Assembly: GCA_002371265.1 (NCBI GenBank)
Contig: DFGT01000009.1
Span: 53,380-117,379, forward strand
Source of the DNA: Bacteroidales bacterium UBA3743
Lineage (GTDB): Bacteria; Bacteroidota; Bacteroidia; Bacteroidales; Paludibacteraceae
Length of the DNA stretch: 64,000 nt
Reading direction: 5' to 3'
This document shows, in pieces, positions 24,196 to 36,000 of the stretch. Each line of letters opens with the position of its first letter. Position 1 is the stretch's first letter. Position numbers and translations under genes: made by a program. Under the pieces are notes generated by a model. It made no database searches and was not told where the DNA came from. It saw only the letters and a list, made by a program, of their open reading frames with translations.

Positions 24196-25353
24196 ATGGA
24201 CAACAAACATGACATCTACTGTGAAAAAATAGATTTGCGTCTATTGCTGTTTTCACTCTTTTTTGTGGTGTTTTCTTTTTGCATTAGTAGTACAAAAGCC
24301 CAAAACAACATCCGGCCGATCAATCTTCAGTTGAACGACAATAAATATCTGTTTATCAAGTTTCCAGCGGAAATCAACTATGCCGACATGGGAAGTTACG
24401 ATCTTACGGCTAAGAAATGTCTCAACAAAATTCTGAAACTGAAAGCAACCACACCTCACTTCGACAAAACAAATCTTAGTGTTGTCACAACCGACGGAAA
24501 ATACTACAGCTTTATAGTCGAGTACTATTCCAAACCATCATACATCGCCGTCGACATGGCGAACGTGAAGGACAGCATCATGTCGACGGATATTATTCCG
24601 TCTACAGAAATAGAAGTGAGCGATATTCACACTACACATGTCATCCTGCCTACAAAAGTGGCTGATATCGCCCTCGGTCATGAAGAGGTTATCAGCGAAA
24701 AAGCTGATCCTACCGACAATATAGTGAAAGTGAAAAGCGTGGTGGATAAGAAGGAGAATTTCACCGAAACTTCCATCACCGTCGTCTCCATCGACGGGAA
24801 TATTTATCCAATGACCGTAGGATATGCGAAAAACCCAAAGGAAATGAGTATCTCCTTCTCGGATGGCGGCAACGCATTGTTTAACGACATGAACGTCGAC
24901 GATGACAAAATGCGAAAATTATCGGAATGGATCATACAGAAAGGACAGTATATCAACGACTTAGGAATAGAAGAGAATAGGATGATGTTTCTATTAAGCA
25001 GCGTCTTCACGGATCAGGACATTATAGCCTTCCATCTTTATGCCAAAAACAAAAGCAAAATCGATTACCCAATCGACTTTGTGAAAGCTCACATTGCCGA
25101 CAAGAAGACGGGAAAAAGATATCTCACTCAAGAGGAGGAACTATATCCATTTTATAGTTATTATAGTGGCGACGGTAATGTCATCCACGGCAAGGATGAT
25201 ATAGATATCGTGTTCTTCTACAAGAAGTTTACAATTTCAAAGGAAAAAATCCTCTACTTTGAGTTGTATGAGGAGAATGGAGGACGAAACCTAAGGTTCA
25301 ACGCTCCATACAAGACTATTATTAATGCAGAAGTGATGGAAAAAATAGATTAA
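24196..25353 (+). CDS. TraN-like (DUF4138) exported protein outside a conjugation locus
   Basis: This 385-residue protein has an N-terminal signal/anchor (LLLFSLFFVVFSFCISS, ending TKAQ at about residue 36). The following domain resembles the Bacteroides conjugative-transposon TraN/DUF4138 pattern: LFIKFPAEINYADMGS, LNKILKLKATTPHFDKTNLSV and TTDGKYYSFIVEYYSKP. A second copy of the DG-x-Y phrase (SIDGNIYPMTVGYAKNP) follows, then a C-terminal domain with FHLYAKNKSKIDYPIDF. TraN proteins are envelope components of Bacteroidota conjugation machines. Here no other conjugation gene except a TraO-like one is nearby. The operon leads into a giant surface protein, so a role in presenting or anchoring that protein is inferred. 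Confidence 0.7.
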   Translation: MDNKHDIYCEKIDLRLLLFSLFFVVFSFCISSTKAQNNIRPINLQLNDNKYLFIKFPAEINYADMGSYDLTAKKCLNKILKLKATTPHFDKTNLSVVTTDGKYYSFIVEYYSKPSYIAVDMANVKDSIMSTDIIPSTEIEVSDIHTTHVILPTKVADIALGHEEVISEKADPTDNIVKVKSVVDKKENFTETSITVVSIDGNIYPMTVGYAKNPKEMSISFSDGGNALFNDMNVDDDKMRKLSEWIIQKGQYINDLGIEENRMMFLLSSVFTDQDIIAFHLYAKNKSKIDYPIDFVKAHIADKKTGKRYLTQEEELYPFYSYYSGDGNVIHGKDDIDIVFFYKKFTISKEKILYFELYEENGGRNLRFNAPYKTIINAEVMEKID

Positions 25354-25357
25354 AGTC

Positions 25358-25434
25358 ATGAGATATTTAAGTGTATTTTAGTCCTATTGGCAGGAATTTC
25401 CTCTGACTTCAGTATGGAAGATTGTATACAATAG
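25358..25434 (+). pseudogene. Remnant of a lipoprotein signal sequence
   Basis: From the ATG at 25358 the codons read MRYLSVF then stop; one frame change gives LVLLAGISSDFSMEDCIQ then stop. The start MRYLS plus a hydrophobic core matches the beginning of the lipoprotein at 26076 (MRYLSFILFLLIGLTSC), and the first 15 bases are identical. This looks like a decayed partial duplicate of that gene. It is short, so chance resemblance cannot be fully excluded. Confidence 0.35.
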
Positions 25435-25500
25435 TAAGGGGCCTGGTATTGTATTGATAATGAAAGATGTATAAACGAATATGAAAAAATATATGTGATC

Positions 25501-26019
25501 ATGAAAAAGATATATATGATATTGTTGGCACTGTTTTGTGCTGTTAATTGTTGCAACGCTCAGCTAATCCATACAAAGGGGCAAATGGGATTGGGATTCC
25601 GTTGGGGTAAAGCCTACAAAAATGACTACAACATTGGATTGTTCTATAATCTGTATACAAGCGAGAAGCTTGGGCTTCTGATTGAGCTCGACAGGGAAAA
25701 AGCCGAGTTTGAGTTTAGCAAATTCACCAATCAGTTCCTGCTAGGTGTGGGTTGTGAGGTAGCGGTATGGCATCCATCTCCAAAGTTTTATATCAATTTG
25801 GATTTGGCAGGCAACATCGGATATGACCAGTGGGACTGTACGGTCATGGATTGGCAGGAGAAACATATCGTAGGAGGAGCCAACGCGGGTGTAGGATTTG
25901 AATTATATCCTTGGCATTTCCTATCTTTCGTGTTGAAAGCCAGAGAATTCATGATTTATGGCAAAGGAATGAACTATCTAAAACCAGATTATTCTTTGGG
26001 TGTGAAGGTGAATTGGTAA
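25501..26019 (+). CDS. TraO-like outer membrane or periplasmic protein
   Basis: The product has 172 residues from the ATG at 25501; a GTG two codons upstream is possible but less likely. A signal peptide ends CCNAQ (about residue 20). The rest alternates short beta strands as in small beta-barrels: GQMGLGFRWGKAYKNDYNIG, FLLGVGCEVAVW, PKFYINLDLAGNIGYD, and the C-terminal LSFVLKAREFMIYGKG and YSLGVKVNW. The LKARE-x-(I/L)-x-(Y/W)G phrase and the overall order resemble TraO of Bacteroides conjugative transposons. TraN and TraO are also adjacent in those elements. Here they appear as a detached pair next to a lipoprotein and a giant T9SS protein, so conjugation is unlikely. Confidence 0.65.
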   Translation: MKKIYMILLALFCAVNCCNAQLIHTKGQMGLGFRWGKAYKNDYNIGLFYNLYTSEKLGLLIELDREKAEFEFSKFTNQFLLGVGCEVAVWHPSPKFYINLDLAGNIGYDQWDCTVMDWQEKHIVGGANAGVGFELYPWHFLSFVLKAREFMIYGKGMNYLKPDYSLGVKVNW

Positions 26020-26054
26020 GACAAGGCAAAAACAATTATTTAATGCACATAGTA

Positions 26055-26963
26055 ATGAAAAAAGATAGATTGACCATGAGATATTTAAGTTTTATTCTAT
26101 TTCTATTAATAGGGTTAACCTCTTGCGACACTAGAGAAGATTGGTTTGCAAAAGAAGGGGTAGGTGCTACTTTCATTATCAAATCATGCAAGACTGCTAT
26201 TAAGGATTTTGACACTGATGACAATAAGTACGAGTTTAGAAATGACACTGTTTACAGTGACAACAGTCAGGTCGTCGAGATCAATTTGAGACTTGATGAA
26301 ATTGAGTGGGATGATGATCGATATTATCCTGGTGCTTCTTATGACAGTGAACTCTTAAATCTTGATGTGGAGGGTTTAGGACAGAAGGTTAGCAAATCTC
26401 AATATTCAGATAGAAATGTTACAACCGACCGAGAGAAACCATATTTTGCACTTGATTATAAAGGAAGGTTTAGATTTTTTGGTAGTAGTGAAAGTTATTT
26501 TCCAACGACAAGTAACGATACCACAAAAGCCCCTGTATTGAATACCGCACACATGATTGTGAGGGTTGAGGACGTGTTCCGAAACGAGTATTATTGCCAT
26601 GTGAAGATTAATTGTTTGGGTGATATGGCCCCCATATCTGTAATGGAGGTGAAAGATGTGGATGGAAAACCTATGGAGAAGGTATTTGATCTTAGCAAAA
26701 GCCACGACAAGGATGGAAGTGTAGTGAAGTACGAGTATTGCATCGACGGTGAAATACTAGAGTATGATCTGCCAACATTCGACTGTGATCCTGCGGGAGT
26801 TTCAGCAGGAAAAGCAGCATACGGAGGAACATACATCACATCTACTGAACAGAGTGAGATCAAACATGCATTCCAAAAGAAAGGAGAACATATAGTCTTT
26901 TATAGATGTATGGACAATCTAGGATTGTGGAGTGTATGGAGATATAAGATAGTAACAATATAA
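26055..26963 (+). CDS. Lipoprotein with PKD-like C-terminal domain, in the giant-protein operon
   Basis: The product has 302 residues from the ATG at 26055 (MKKDRLTMRYLS); the ATG at 26076 is also possible. The frame is open upstream into the TraO-like gene, but only these starts place a signal peptide correctly (FLLIGLTSC, lipidated Cys about 23). The N-terminal part has acidic, Tyr-rich strands. The last 120 residues (VMEVKDVDGKPMEKVFDLSK, KDGSVVKYEYCIDGE, FYRCMDNLGLWSVWRYKIVTI) look like a PKD/Ig-type fold. It starts 35 bases after the TraO-like gene and ends 11 bases before the giant protein's ATG. The function is unknown; membrane anchoring or assembly of the giant protein is a guess from context. 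Confidence 0.7.
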   Translation: MKKDRLTMRYLSFILFLLIGLTSCDTREDWFAKEGVGATFIIKSCKTAIKDFDTDDNKYEFRNDTVYSDNSQVVEINLRLDEIEWDDDRYYPGASYDSELLNLDVEGLGQKVSKSQYSDRNVTTDREKPYFALDYKGRFRFFGSSESYFPTTSNDTTKAPVLNTAHMIVRVEDVFRNEYYCHVKINCLGDMAPISVMEVKDVDGKPMEKVFDLSKSHDKDGSVVKYEYCIDGEILEYDLPTFDCDPAGVSAGKAAYGGTYITSTEQSEIKHAFQKKGEHIVFYRCMDNLGLWSVWRYKIVTI

Positions 26964-26982
26964 AAATTAAATCGATGAGACT

Positions 26983-26991
26983 AAAAAAAAA
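26983..26991 (+). other. A9 homopolymer that breaks the start of the giant surface-protein gene
   Basis: The natural ATG (26975, 11 bases after the lipoprotein stop) reads MRLKKNYLL then stop. With one extra A in the A9 run it reads MRLKKKLFALVLVFIPVLAF and continues without interruption into the 3457-codon frame, giving a textbook signal peptide. In the sequence as given no ATG precedes the long frame in phase; only a TTG at 27007 does. The cause may be a sequencing error, an off-state of phase variation, or rescue by polymerase slippage. Confidence 0.75.
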
Positions 26992-27006
26992 TTATTTGCT
27001 TTAGTA

Positions 27007-30000
27007 TTGGTTTTTATTCCAGTACTCGCATTTTGTGATGAATTTTACGAAAAAGCAGATGGCTGCTATTGGCATTATACGACTAGTGACTCGTATGGAG
27101 AAATAAAATTTCCTAAAGATCTTAAATGCATCTCGCTTAGCACAAATCAGACATACATAACGCCTAACACAAGTGTTGATGTTACAAGAAAGTCATATAA
27201 TGTTTATGCATATAGACCAAGCGGATGGGGAAGAGACGTTTTGGGATATGACCTTAATGAGAAACTATATTTCTTTGTTCGGACTCTGCCTGACGGTGCA
27301 GAAGAGGGACCTTTTGAATATAATCAATTTAAGGATAAAAGAGGACAAAAGAAAGATTTCAATACAGGTCGATATAGAAAAGAGGAAAGTACCATGGATC
27401 AAAAAATAGCCTCTATATCCCAAACTGTCACTTACAAAGGGTTGAATGAGTCTTATGAATTTAAAAAGAGTAAGAAATTAAATCAACTTGGAGCATCATC
27501 AATTAACATTAGATTCCAGGTAGTATCTTGGATTAACGTATTAAGAGGAACTGATAGTGATAGAAATGATAGGGATCATACTATAGCCGGAAATTCCACT
27601 AATATTACTTTCTATGTATGTGAACCAGGAGAAATCGGAGCCAACCTAGCCAGGACTCCAAAAATTGAAGAGTCGGACGGAACAGCTAAATATTGTATTT
27701 ATCCTACGCCTGTTGGATCAGTTTCTGATAATGTTATGCAGATAACAAATATTCAAAGTCCTGGATATTACGATAGGGATTTGTATTTTTCTTGGAATTT
27801 GTACAATAAAGATAACGAAAAAGTAAGCGAATATAATAGATTAGTTACTGCCCAATCAAATGAAATTGAACTTGGAAAATTCGCAAACTTCAAATATTCT
27901 GATTTAGGAGATTATAAGGTTGGAGATCAATACACTCTTACTCGTTCCATCAGCTTGACCAACGAATATAAGAATGAGTTGGATTGTGCTACACCTGCTC
28001 TCACTTTCGAAATCGTGCCTGAGGCATTCCTTTCAGAGAAGGGTGTGAATTCTGTAAAAGTCTGTCCCAAAAAAGAAGATCAGCAATTTTCTGGATCCAA
28101 GGAGTATCAAAATCCGGATTGGATGTATTTGAAGGGAGAGGAAATCAAGTTCAGAGACAGTGACAACCGAATTGTCACCTTAAGCGACGCTATGTATGAC
28201 GCATATGGAATCAAGTACGGATGGGAATATTCTACTGATAGGGAGAATTGGATTCTGTTAATTGATAAAACTGATGCAGAGGCGAATGTCCTTCCAAACG
28301 GAGACTATAACTATACCAGTAGTTTTTTGTCTTGGACATCAGTAAAGGAACAGGATTTGTTGGTTCCAAACAATATGTTCGCTGATGGTAAGACTCGTTA
28401 TTTCCGACAGGTTGTGACTTTGACTAATTTCTCAAACAGAAAAATTGTTTCTGAGAAATTACATGAGGTAACCCCTTACTATATCATAGAGAAAAGTGAT
28501 TTTAAGGTTCAACCATTAGGCACACTATGCGCTGACGGAACTTCACAGGAAGTGGAGTTGAATGTGTCTTTCACCAAAGCTGAGAGTTCGGCAACGTTGG
28601 CCGGATATAAATGGGTGTCTGATGACGCCGCTTTCCAGTACGACTGTAAATTCTTAGGAAAAACGGAAGAGTACAAGGATATTAATTTGTACGCAACATA
28701 CAATATCTTTGCCGATGAAGTAAAAAAATATGACGCAAATATAGCCGTCATCGACGGATGCGGAACGAAGGTTGAACTGAAAGATTCTCTAATACTTGAG
28801 GAGCAGCCAAAGATAGATCCTAACAATGTGATATGCACAAACTCCACATACGAGTACAATGAGCTGCAAAAACGAGTGGAGGTGGTCATTCCCGAAGGAG
28901 TTGTGGGCTATCTTCTTGTCGACAAGAGCGACTCCAACTATTCGACAAGCCTGTACGAGTACAGCACAAATGGAAACACTTATTCGAAGCTTCCGAGCCG
29001 AGGCAAGGATGTGATGCTAACTTCACAAAATGAGCAGACTTACTATTTTAGAAAGACTGATACAAGAGGGAACCAATGTGTAAGCGAAGACCTGACGGTG
29101 TTAGTAAAGAAGGTCAGCTCTATTGTAGGAAACCGTATTGACAAAGACACGATATATGTCTGCAAAAAATCAGGCAATCCGCTTATCACGGCGGAGTCTG
29201 TTAGTGGTGGATTTGGAGACGATGCGACTCTCTCTTATTCGTGGATATACAGCTATGACGACAAGGACTATACGCTGATGATGGACGACTCCAAGCCTCT
29301 GACAGATGCAAAGGTTGCCGAGGGAGTATGGAACCAAGTGGTGGACAAGAAAGTGTACATCAGAAGAATCGCCACAAGTAAGAAGGGAACAGGTGTTTTG
29401 AGTGACACCAGCGACGCTTTGGTGATCATTCCGTATTCCGACCCTGTAGTCGCATTGAACGTCGACACAAACTATGTGTGCTATGGAGACGAAGTGATTT
29501 TAAACGGAAGTGTGGATGCTAATTTCAAGGATCAGATAGAGAAAACGAATGTAGATGTCAAATATTGGTATGCAGGTGGAAAATCAAATTTTGACACAAT
29601 TCCTACCCTTGCTCCGTATCATCTCACTGTTATAAAAGACACTCTTGTCTCCTTGAATGTGGAATTCTGTGGCAAGAGAGTGTCGAGCAAAGGGGTTACG
29701 ATCACAAGCGGAAACAATCTTAAACCTAGGATGGCTAACGGAGCATGTAGAGTGAGGGGAAAGAAGATGACTGCCTCCGTGATTTTTGTCAATGCCGACT
29801 ACACATACAATATCAACGGAACTGAAGGATATTCGGCGGAAATAGACATCCCTAAATCTGGAGGATTCACATACAATGTGACAGTAAGCGACTCTAAATG
29901 TACAAAAACATTCACAGAGGAAGTGAAGGATGGAGAATTGACCGATTCGTTGAGGCATTTTGAACTGGCTGTGGACGGAAGCAAACTTTCGGAAGGACAG

Positions 30001-33000
30001 AAGATATGTGCTGGTGTGACACACTCTTTTGCTAATATAGACCAAGAGAGTATTAACCACATCGCCAATACTTACACATGGTATGTGGATGGCAAATCGC
30101 AAGCGTACAGCAATAGCGCTTCTTTCTCTTATTTGTTGGCGACACAGGGAAAGACATACACTGTCATGCGAAAGAGTGAGGAGATAAAGGGAGGAGAAAC
30201 ATGCCAGTCTATCCTCGACTCAATCAAGGTGGTGACATACAACAATATCAGCGGTGCCGAATTGGCAGTGGACAATACGACTGTATGTTATGGCGATGGA
30301 CTAAACCTGACAATCAGCGGAGTGAAGGGAGCCAGTGAGGGAGTGTACAAATACACAATCTATGACGGAACAGACGTCGTCGCAAGCAATATTGTAGGAT
30401 TTGGAGAGAGTGCTACGGAAAATGTGGACAAATTAGGAACAGCCGGAATGCATAATCTTTATGCTGTAGTGAGCGACACTTCGACATGTAACAACAACTC
30501 CACTTATTCCCAAAAGACCGATAAAATACAGGTGTATCAGGCTGAAACAGCGGAGTTTAATCTAACAGCAACACCATCGGTAATCAAAGAAGACGCTGGT
30601 CTTACTCAGGTTATCATCACAGCAACAGCGGTTAACGGAGACAAGGTTACGACAGACAATTTCACATATTGGTATACCAATGGTGAAGGAACGGTAAAGA
30701 ATGAGGCGACAGGAAACTTCAAGGTAAGTGTCGACGGATCGGATTTCAATGCTTATGGAATTTTGACATTCGATGTAGAAAGGACAGTGGATGGCACAGG
30801 ATGTAAGGCAACAAACAGTGTCACAATATCGCAGACAGCTGGATTTGAGGATCAGCCAAGTATTCTTTGTAAAGAGGCTAAAGACGACGATAAAGCTGAA
30901 GTCTGTGATGGATCAGAGGTGGAACTTTCCATTTCAGTGCTACCATCGTATGGTACAAAAGTGTTGACATCAGAGGATGTGACATACACATGGTATAGAA
31001 ACGGAATGTTGGTGCCAGGAGCCGGAGCCTCTTATATGGCGACAGCAAAGGCTGGAGACACTACACTTTATCAGTGCAAGATAAGCTATGTGTATGACAA
31101 AGCAATGAAGCCGGCTTATGTGTTCAGCAACGAGTTTAGACTTATTGGCAAGAAGGGAGTTGTGTTAGGCAACGTCTACCAGCAGGGTGACAAATCACGA
31201 AATGTCGCTTTGTGTGTCGGCAGTGACAAAGAGGTCACATTGAATGTTGATGCAGAATATGAGGCTAAGGATGAGATAAGCTGGCAGCAAAGCACAGACG
31301 GAAAGACATGGATTCCTGTGCCAGAGACAAACATAAAGGAGCAGGTTGGCAACACATTGGTTGTGAAAGGCTCTTACTATACTGGAAATAAAGGAAAACA
31401 CTATTTCCGAGTTATGGGTACAAGTGATTGTGGCACAGAAACATACAGTAAGCTGTTTACTCTTGAAGTGGAAAGCCTCCCAGACGTGCCAGTTGTGGCA
31501 TTGAGAAACAGCAACGTTATCAACGAAAGTGTGGCAAGTTTGAATTTCTCTCCAAAAAACAATTATGCTGGCTATCGTTATGAGTGGGGAGTGAGCGAGG
31601 ATGATATCTCTTTCTTCTCTACAGGAGGAGCACAGGCGGTTGTTAATGGAGACTTTGCGGTGGGAGATAATACCGTCTATGTGCGCAAGGTGTCTACTAC
31701 AGGCGGCCATTGTGCGAGTGCTGTGGTTTCTTATGGCTTTAAATTGTATGAGGAGTTGAGCATTGGAAAATTGGATGAAACAAGTATATCTAAAGTAAGA
31801 TGTCCTAATGATGATAAATTGACACTTCTAATTCCAAGCGTGAGTGGAGGAAGTGGCTCTTATGATATAACATGGCAGTATAAGAACGAGGGAGGGGATT
31901 GGATCCCATTCAGCAGCACAAGCAAGTCGCCATTTAATGTCATAATTTATGATCCGACTCTTATGGCAGATGGAAATACTCTGTTCCAACTTAAAATAGA
32001 AGGATTGTCTACAACAACAACATTCCGAGCAATAATCGCAAGCACAGGAGACTATAAGGGAGCAACGAAAGTATCGAATGAATACAAGATAGAGTTCTAC
32101 GAATCATTGAAAGACGATGGCATCGACATTTCTGAGGAAGAGATATGCTACGGATCTATAAATGACAGAATAGTAGGAAAATCTACTACTGGAGGATATG
32201 CACCATACCGATACCAGTGGTATAAGACAACAAACAGGGAAGATTCTACTTTATGGAAAGCAATCCCGTCGGCTACATTGCAAAACTACACAAAGAGAGA
32301 CACTTTGTATGAGACAACGTTCTACAAGAGAGTAGTGACAGATGGATGCGGAAGCAAACTTGAAAGTGTGTCGAAACGTGTTGGAGTGAACGACAAGGTT
32401 GAAATCAAGCCAGAAGACATCAGGTATGAGTCTATCGTATCAAACGGTAACGTCGCTACAATGTGGGGAATGCCAAATGGTGAGGCTGACGCAAGCCAAT
32501 ATGTCTGGTATAACGAGAACTGGCAGACTCTTGACACAACAAAGGTAAGGGAATTGTATGCGACTAAAAATTCATTGACCGTGCCTGGATTAAACCAGCA
32601 CAGCAAGTTGTATGTGTATTATGCGAAGAAATATCTTGACGGATGTTTGAGCTACAACAGCGACACCTTGGTTATCACAGCGAGCAAGAACACAAGCGGA
32701 AATATCTTTGTGAACGCAGAGAACGAGGATAATTTCTGGGTATGCTCAGGAACAACGGACATTGAGATCCTTTCTGAAAGCAATCCTTTGAATGCAAAGG
32801 GATACTCATGGCATTATAGAATCACAGAATATAATGCCGATGACGAGGCTGTGACAGGTCTGTGGGAGAATGTAGGAGGCACTATAGAGTCTTTTGCTAC
32901 AGGGGAGAACATCAATCTTGACACTTGCGGATTGAAAAGGGATGCTCTTAAGAACGTAAAGGGAAGACGAAAATATATCGAGTTCAAGAGGGTTGCCACA

Positions 33001-36000
33001 TTCGAAGTAGGAGGCAAAACTGCTGAAATGGAAAGTAATGTTGTAAAAATCAACATCGTTCCCACAATGGAGTCGATACCTCTATCAAGAGAACTTATTA
33101 CAGGAACAATATCTAGCAGCAAGGTAAATTACTGCAAGGGTGATATTGGAGAGGTTGTATATGGTGACGATATGGATCCGTCAAGTGTAGTGTTGGACAT
33201 TTGGAGAAATCCGAACTCTTATTTTGGACCTGGATTGTATGATCCTGGATATAAAGGAGGAGTAAACACATGGTTTGAGTACAGTGTGGACGGAATCAAT
33301 TTTGACACTGTAAGTATATTCAATTCTGTAGAGAACAAAAAATTCGCAAGCACGTTCAATCCAGGGGAGGGATTGGAAAGATTGATGAACCAATCCTACC
33401 GAGTACGCCGAGGAGTGTCTGACGGATGTTCCAGCGTCTACACAAATGAACTGGTTTTGACAGTAAGTGACGAGGCCGCGGATATGTCTTCAATATCCAT
33501 GTATGCGTATGAACCAGGCAAATCAGGCGTTTCGGATAGATTAATGAAAGGTTTTGAATTTGGCGACAGTATTGTTATAGGCGACAAAACAATGGAATCT
33601 TACGATTGCAAGTGGAGTCTTGACAGCTTGTTTAACGACACTTTTGCAACATCAAAAATGTTTGTAGGATTCTCACTTGATGATAATGCTGCAGTCAGCC
33701 TTATGGATGATCCAAATATCTATTTGAAGAGAAAGAGCAAACCATACGGAGAATGCTGGTCTTCTTCTTTGCAGATTCCTATCGCACTTGGTACAGCAAG
33801 CAAGGGAGGACAGATTTCTGAAAAACAGAAGGTATGTTTCGGCGCTGACTTTAAGGGCATCGACAATGTAGAGGAGGCGAGTGGAGAATGGATTGCTCCA
33901 AAACACGTTGGAATGAAGTGGCACTATGGTTGGCAGTGGTCACAGGATAGTGTCAAGTGGGTGAACATTGAAAATTCAGACAGCGTTGGATTGAGTGCCA
34001 AACTTGTGAATACATATGTCGATCCATTGAAACTTATGACAGGCAAGACAACTTATTTCCGCCGTGTGGCGACTAATGATTCGTCAAGAGTAAGATATTC
34101 GAATGTGGCTGTCTTGTCATATTATGAAGAAATGAAACCCGGTGTGTTGAGTGACGATCAGGATGGAAAAACTGGTTATTGCACAGGAGACGACCTTCCT
34201 GTAATCTCTACAACTGAGCCAACAGGAGGAACATTTGAAGAGAACGGAATAAGCTATACATGGAAGTTGGCTCTTAATGGCGGTGATTATGTGGAGTTGC
34301 CAACAAGGAAAACGACTCTTGACCTTGCATTCGTGGACACTATTTATAATCAGACTTTTGACAAGAATGTGACCGTAAGTGTCATTTGCGAATATTCAGA
34401 CGGAAAACTCGGATGCGGAACGGTGGAGAGCGAGCCTTTGAACTATGTTCTATACCGACGCAATGACGCTCCTGGTATATATCAGGATAATGACAGCTGT
34501 GATGCTAATACAGTGGTGGTGAAGGTTGTTCCTGAGAAGACTGAGAAAACCTACATTTTTGGAACATATGTTTTCACAGAGAACGGTGATTCCATAACTT
34601 GGGAGAGTGAGGCTACTGAGAAGACAATCCAGCGAGTATCAACTATGATAGTCGACGAATATGGGGTTTACTCTGTGGACCAAGAGACAGGTTGCCATAG
34701 TGAGACAACAATGTTTAACGTAGACAGTCTTCCTGATTTGAGCCAAGGAACTCTTGAAGCTCCAACAGCGGTTTGCTATGGAGAAGATTATACAGTGAAG
34801 GGAGGAACTGTTGTAGGTGGTAATGGATCAAAGACTTACACATGGCAGTATTCATACGATGAGGTTGAATGGGAGACTCTCTCCAACCAGTCGGATGAAG
34901 ATTTGGAAGTGATCAAACCGAAATCAGGAATCTCTTACAGAAGAATCGTATCTGACATGTGTGGGGTTGATACATCTAACACTGTCCATATTGAGGTAAG
35001 AGAGAAAATTGATGTCACAAAGGATGTGCTTGTCTTCAACGACTTCAAATGTGCCAACCGCAAGTTTAATATCAATACAACGGAAGGTGTCGTGTTTACA
35101 GACAACGACTACTATCTTGTATGGAACTCAGCTACAGACGAGACTTTCGACACCAAGAACATGACATTCCGCACAATGGACGAGTTTGAGGGGGATTCTC
35201 TTGAAATACGAATGGCACATGCCATCGTCGACACTACGGGAATGGTTTGTAAGAGTGATGAAGTTACAGTGTATGCACACCATTCCATTGCGTTGGATCC
35301 AGAAGCCAATCACATCAGTTGCGAACACAACACTCCATGCAACGGAAGGTATGTTGAGATTGAGGGCGAGAGACAGGGAGGACCACATGCAGATAAGATA
35401 GACTACAAGTGGTATGTGAGCCACGACAACCAAACTTGGATGGAGGAATTCAAGACAGGCAAGGATATGTCGCTTATAGCAGAGGACACTATGTACATCA
35501 GAAGAGTTGCAAGCAACGGATGTGAAACAGATACATCTAATGTAGTGGCTATCTTCGGTACAAAGGTCGATCAGTATGATTATGTTGGAAAGATGGCGTT
35601 GGAGGTGATCAGCAATATGCAGGATTCTTCCGTCTCGATGACAATAGAGAGAGGAAAGGAGTTTGCTGCTGACTACTATTTTGAGGGCGACGGTGTTATG
35701 CCGGTTGTTTCAGGCAACAATACAACTTTGCCTTACAAGACTGATGTTTACAAGGATAGTATTTTGATGCTGGTAGCAAACTTGGATCATTGCGTTAGCA
35801 CGTACAGATTCAATCCTCTTCGTGGTGGAGTCATAAGATTCGACGGTGATTCTATCCTATGCGGAGGTGGTGAGATACCTGCGATTGTTTCGACTGTTGT
35901 TGAAGGAGGTAATGGAAACTACTCCTACCAGTGGCAGTATATGAACATCTATACCGCCGACTACGTTAATATAGACGGGGCTACAGACAAGGATTATACA

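Noticed and set aside
24196..26019. Integrative conjugative element
   Set aside because: Only TraN-like and TraO-like genes are present; no integrase, relaxase, coupling protein, other tra genes or attachment-site repeats were found.
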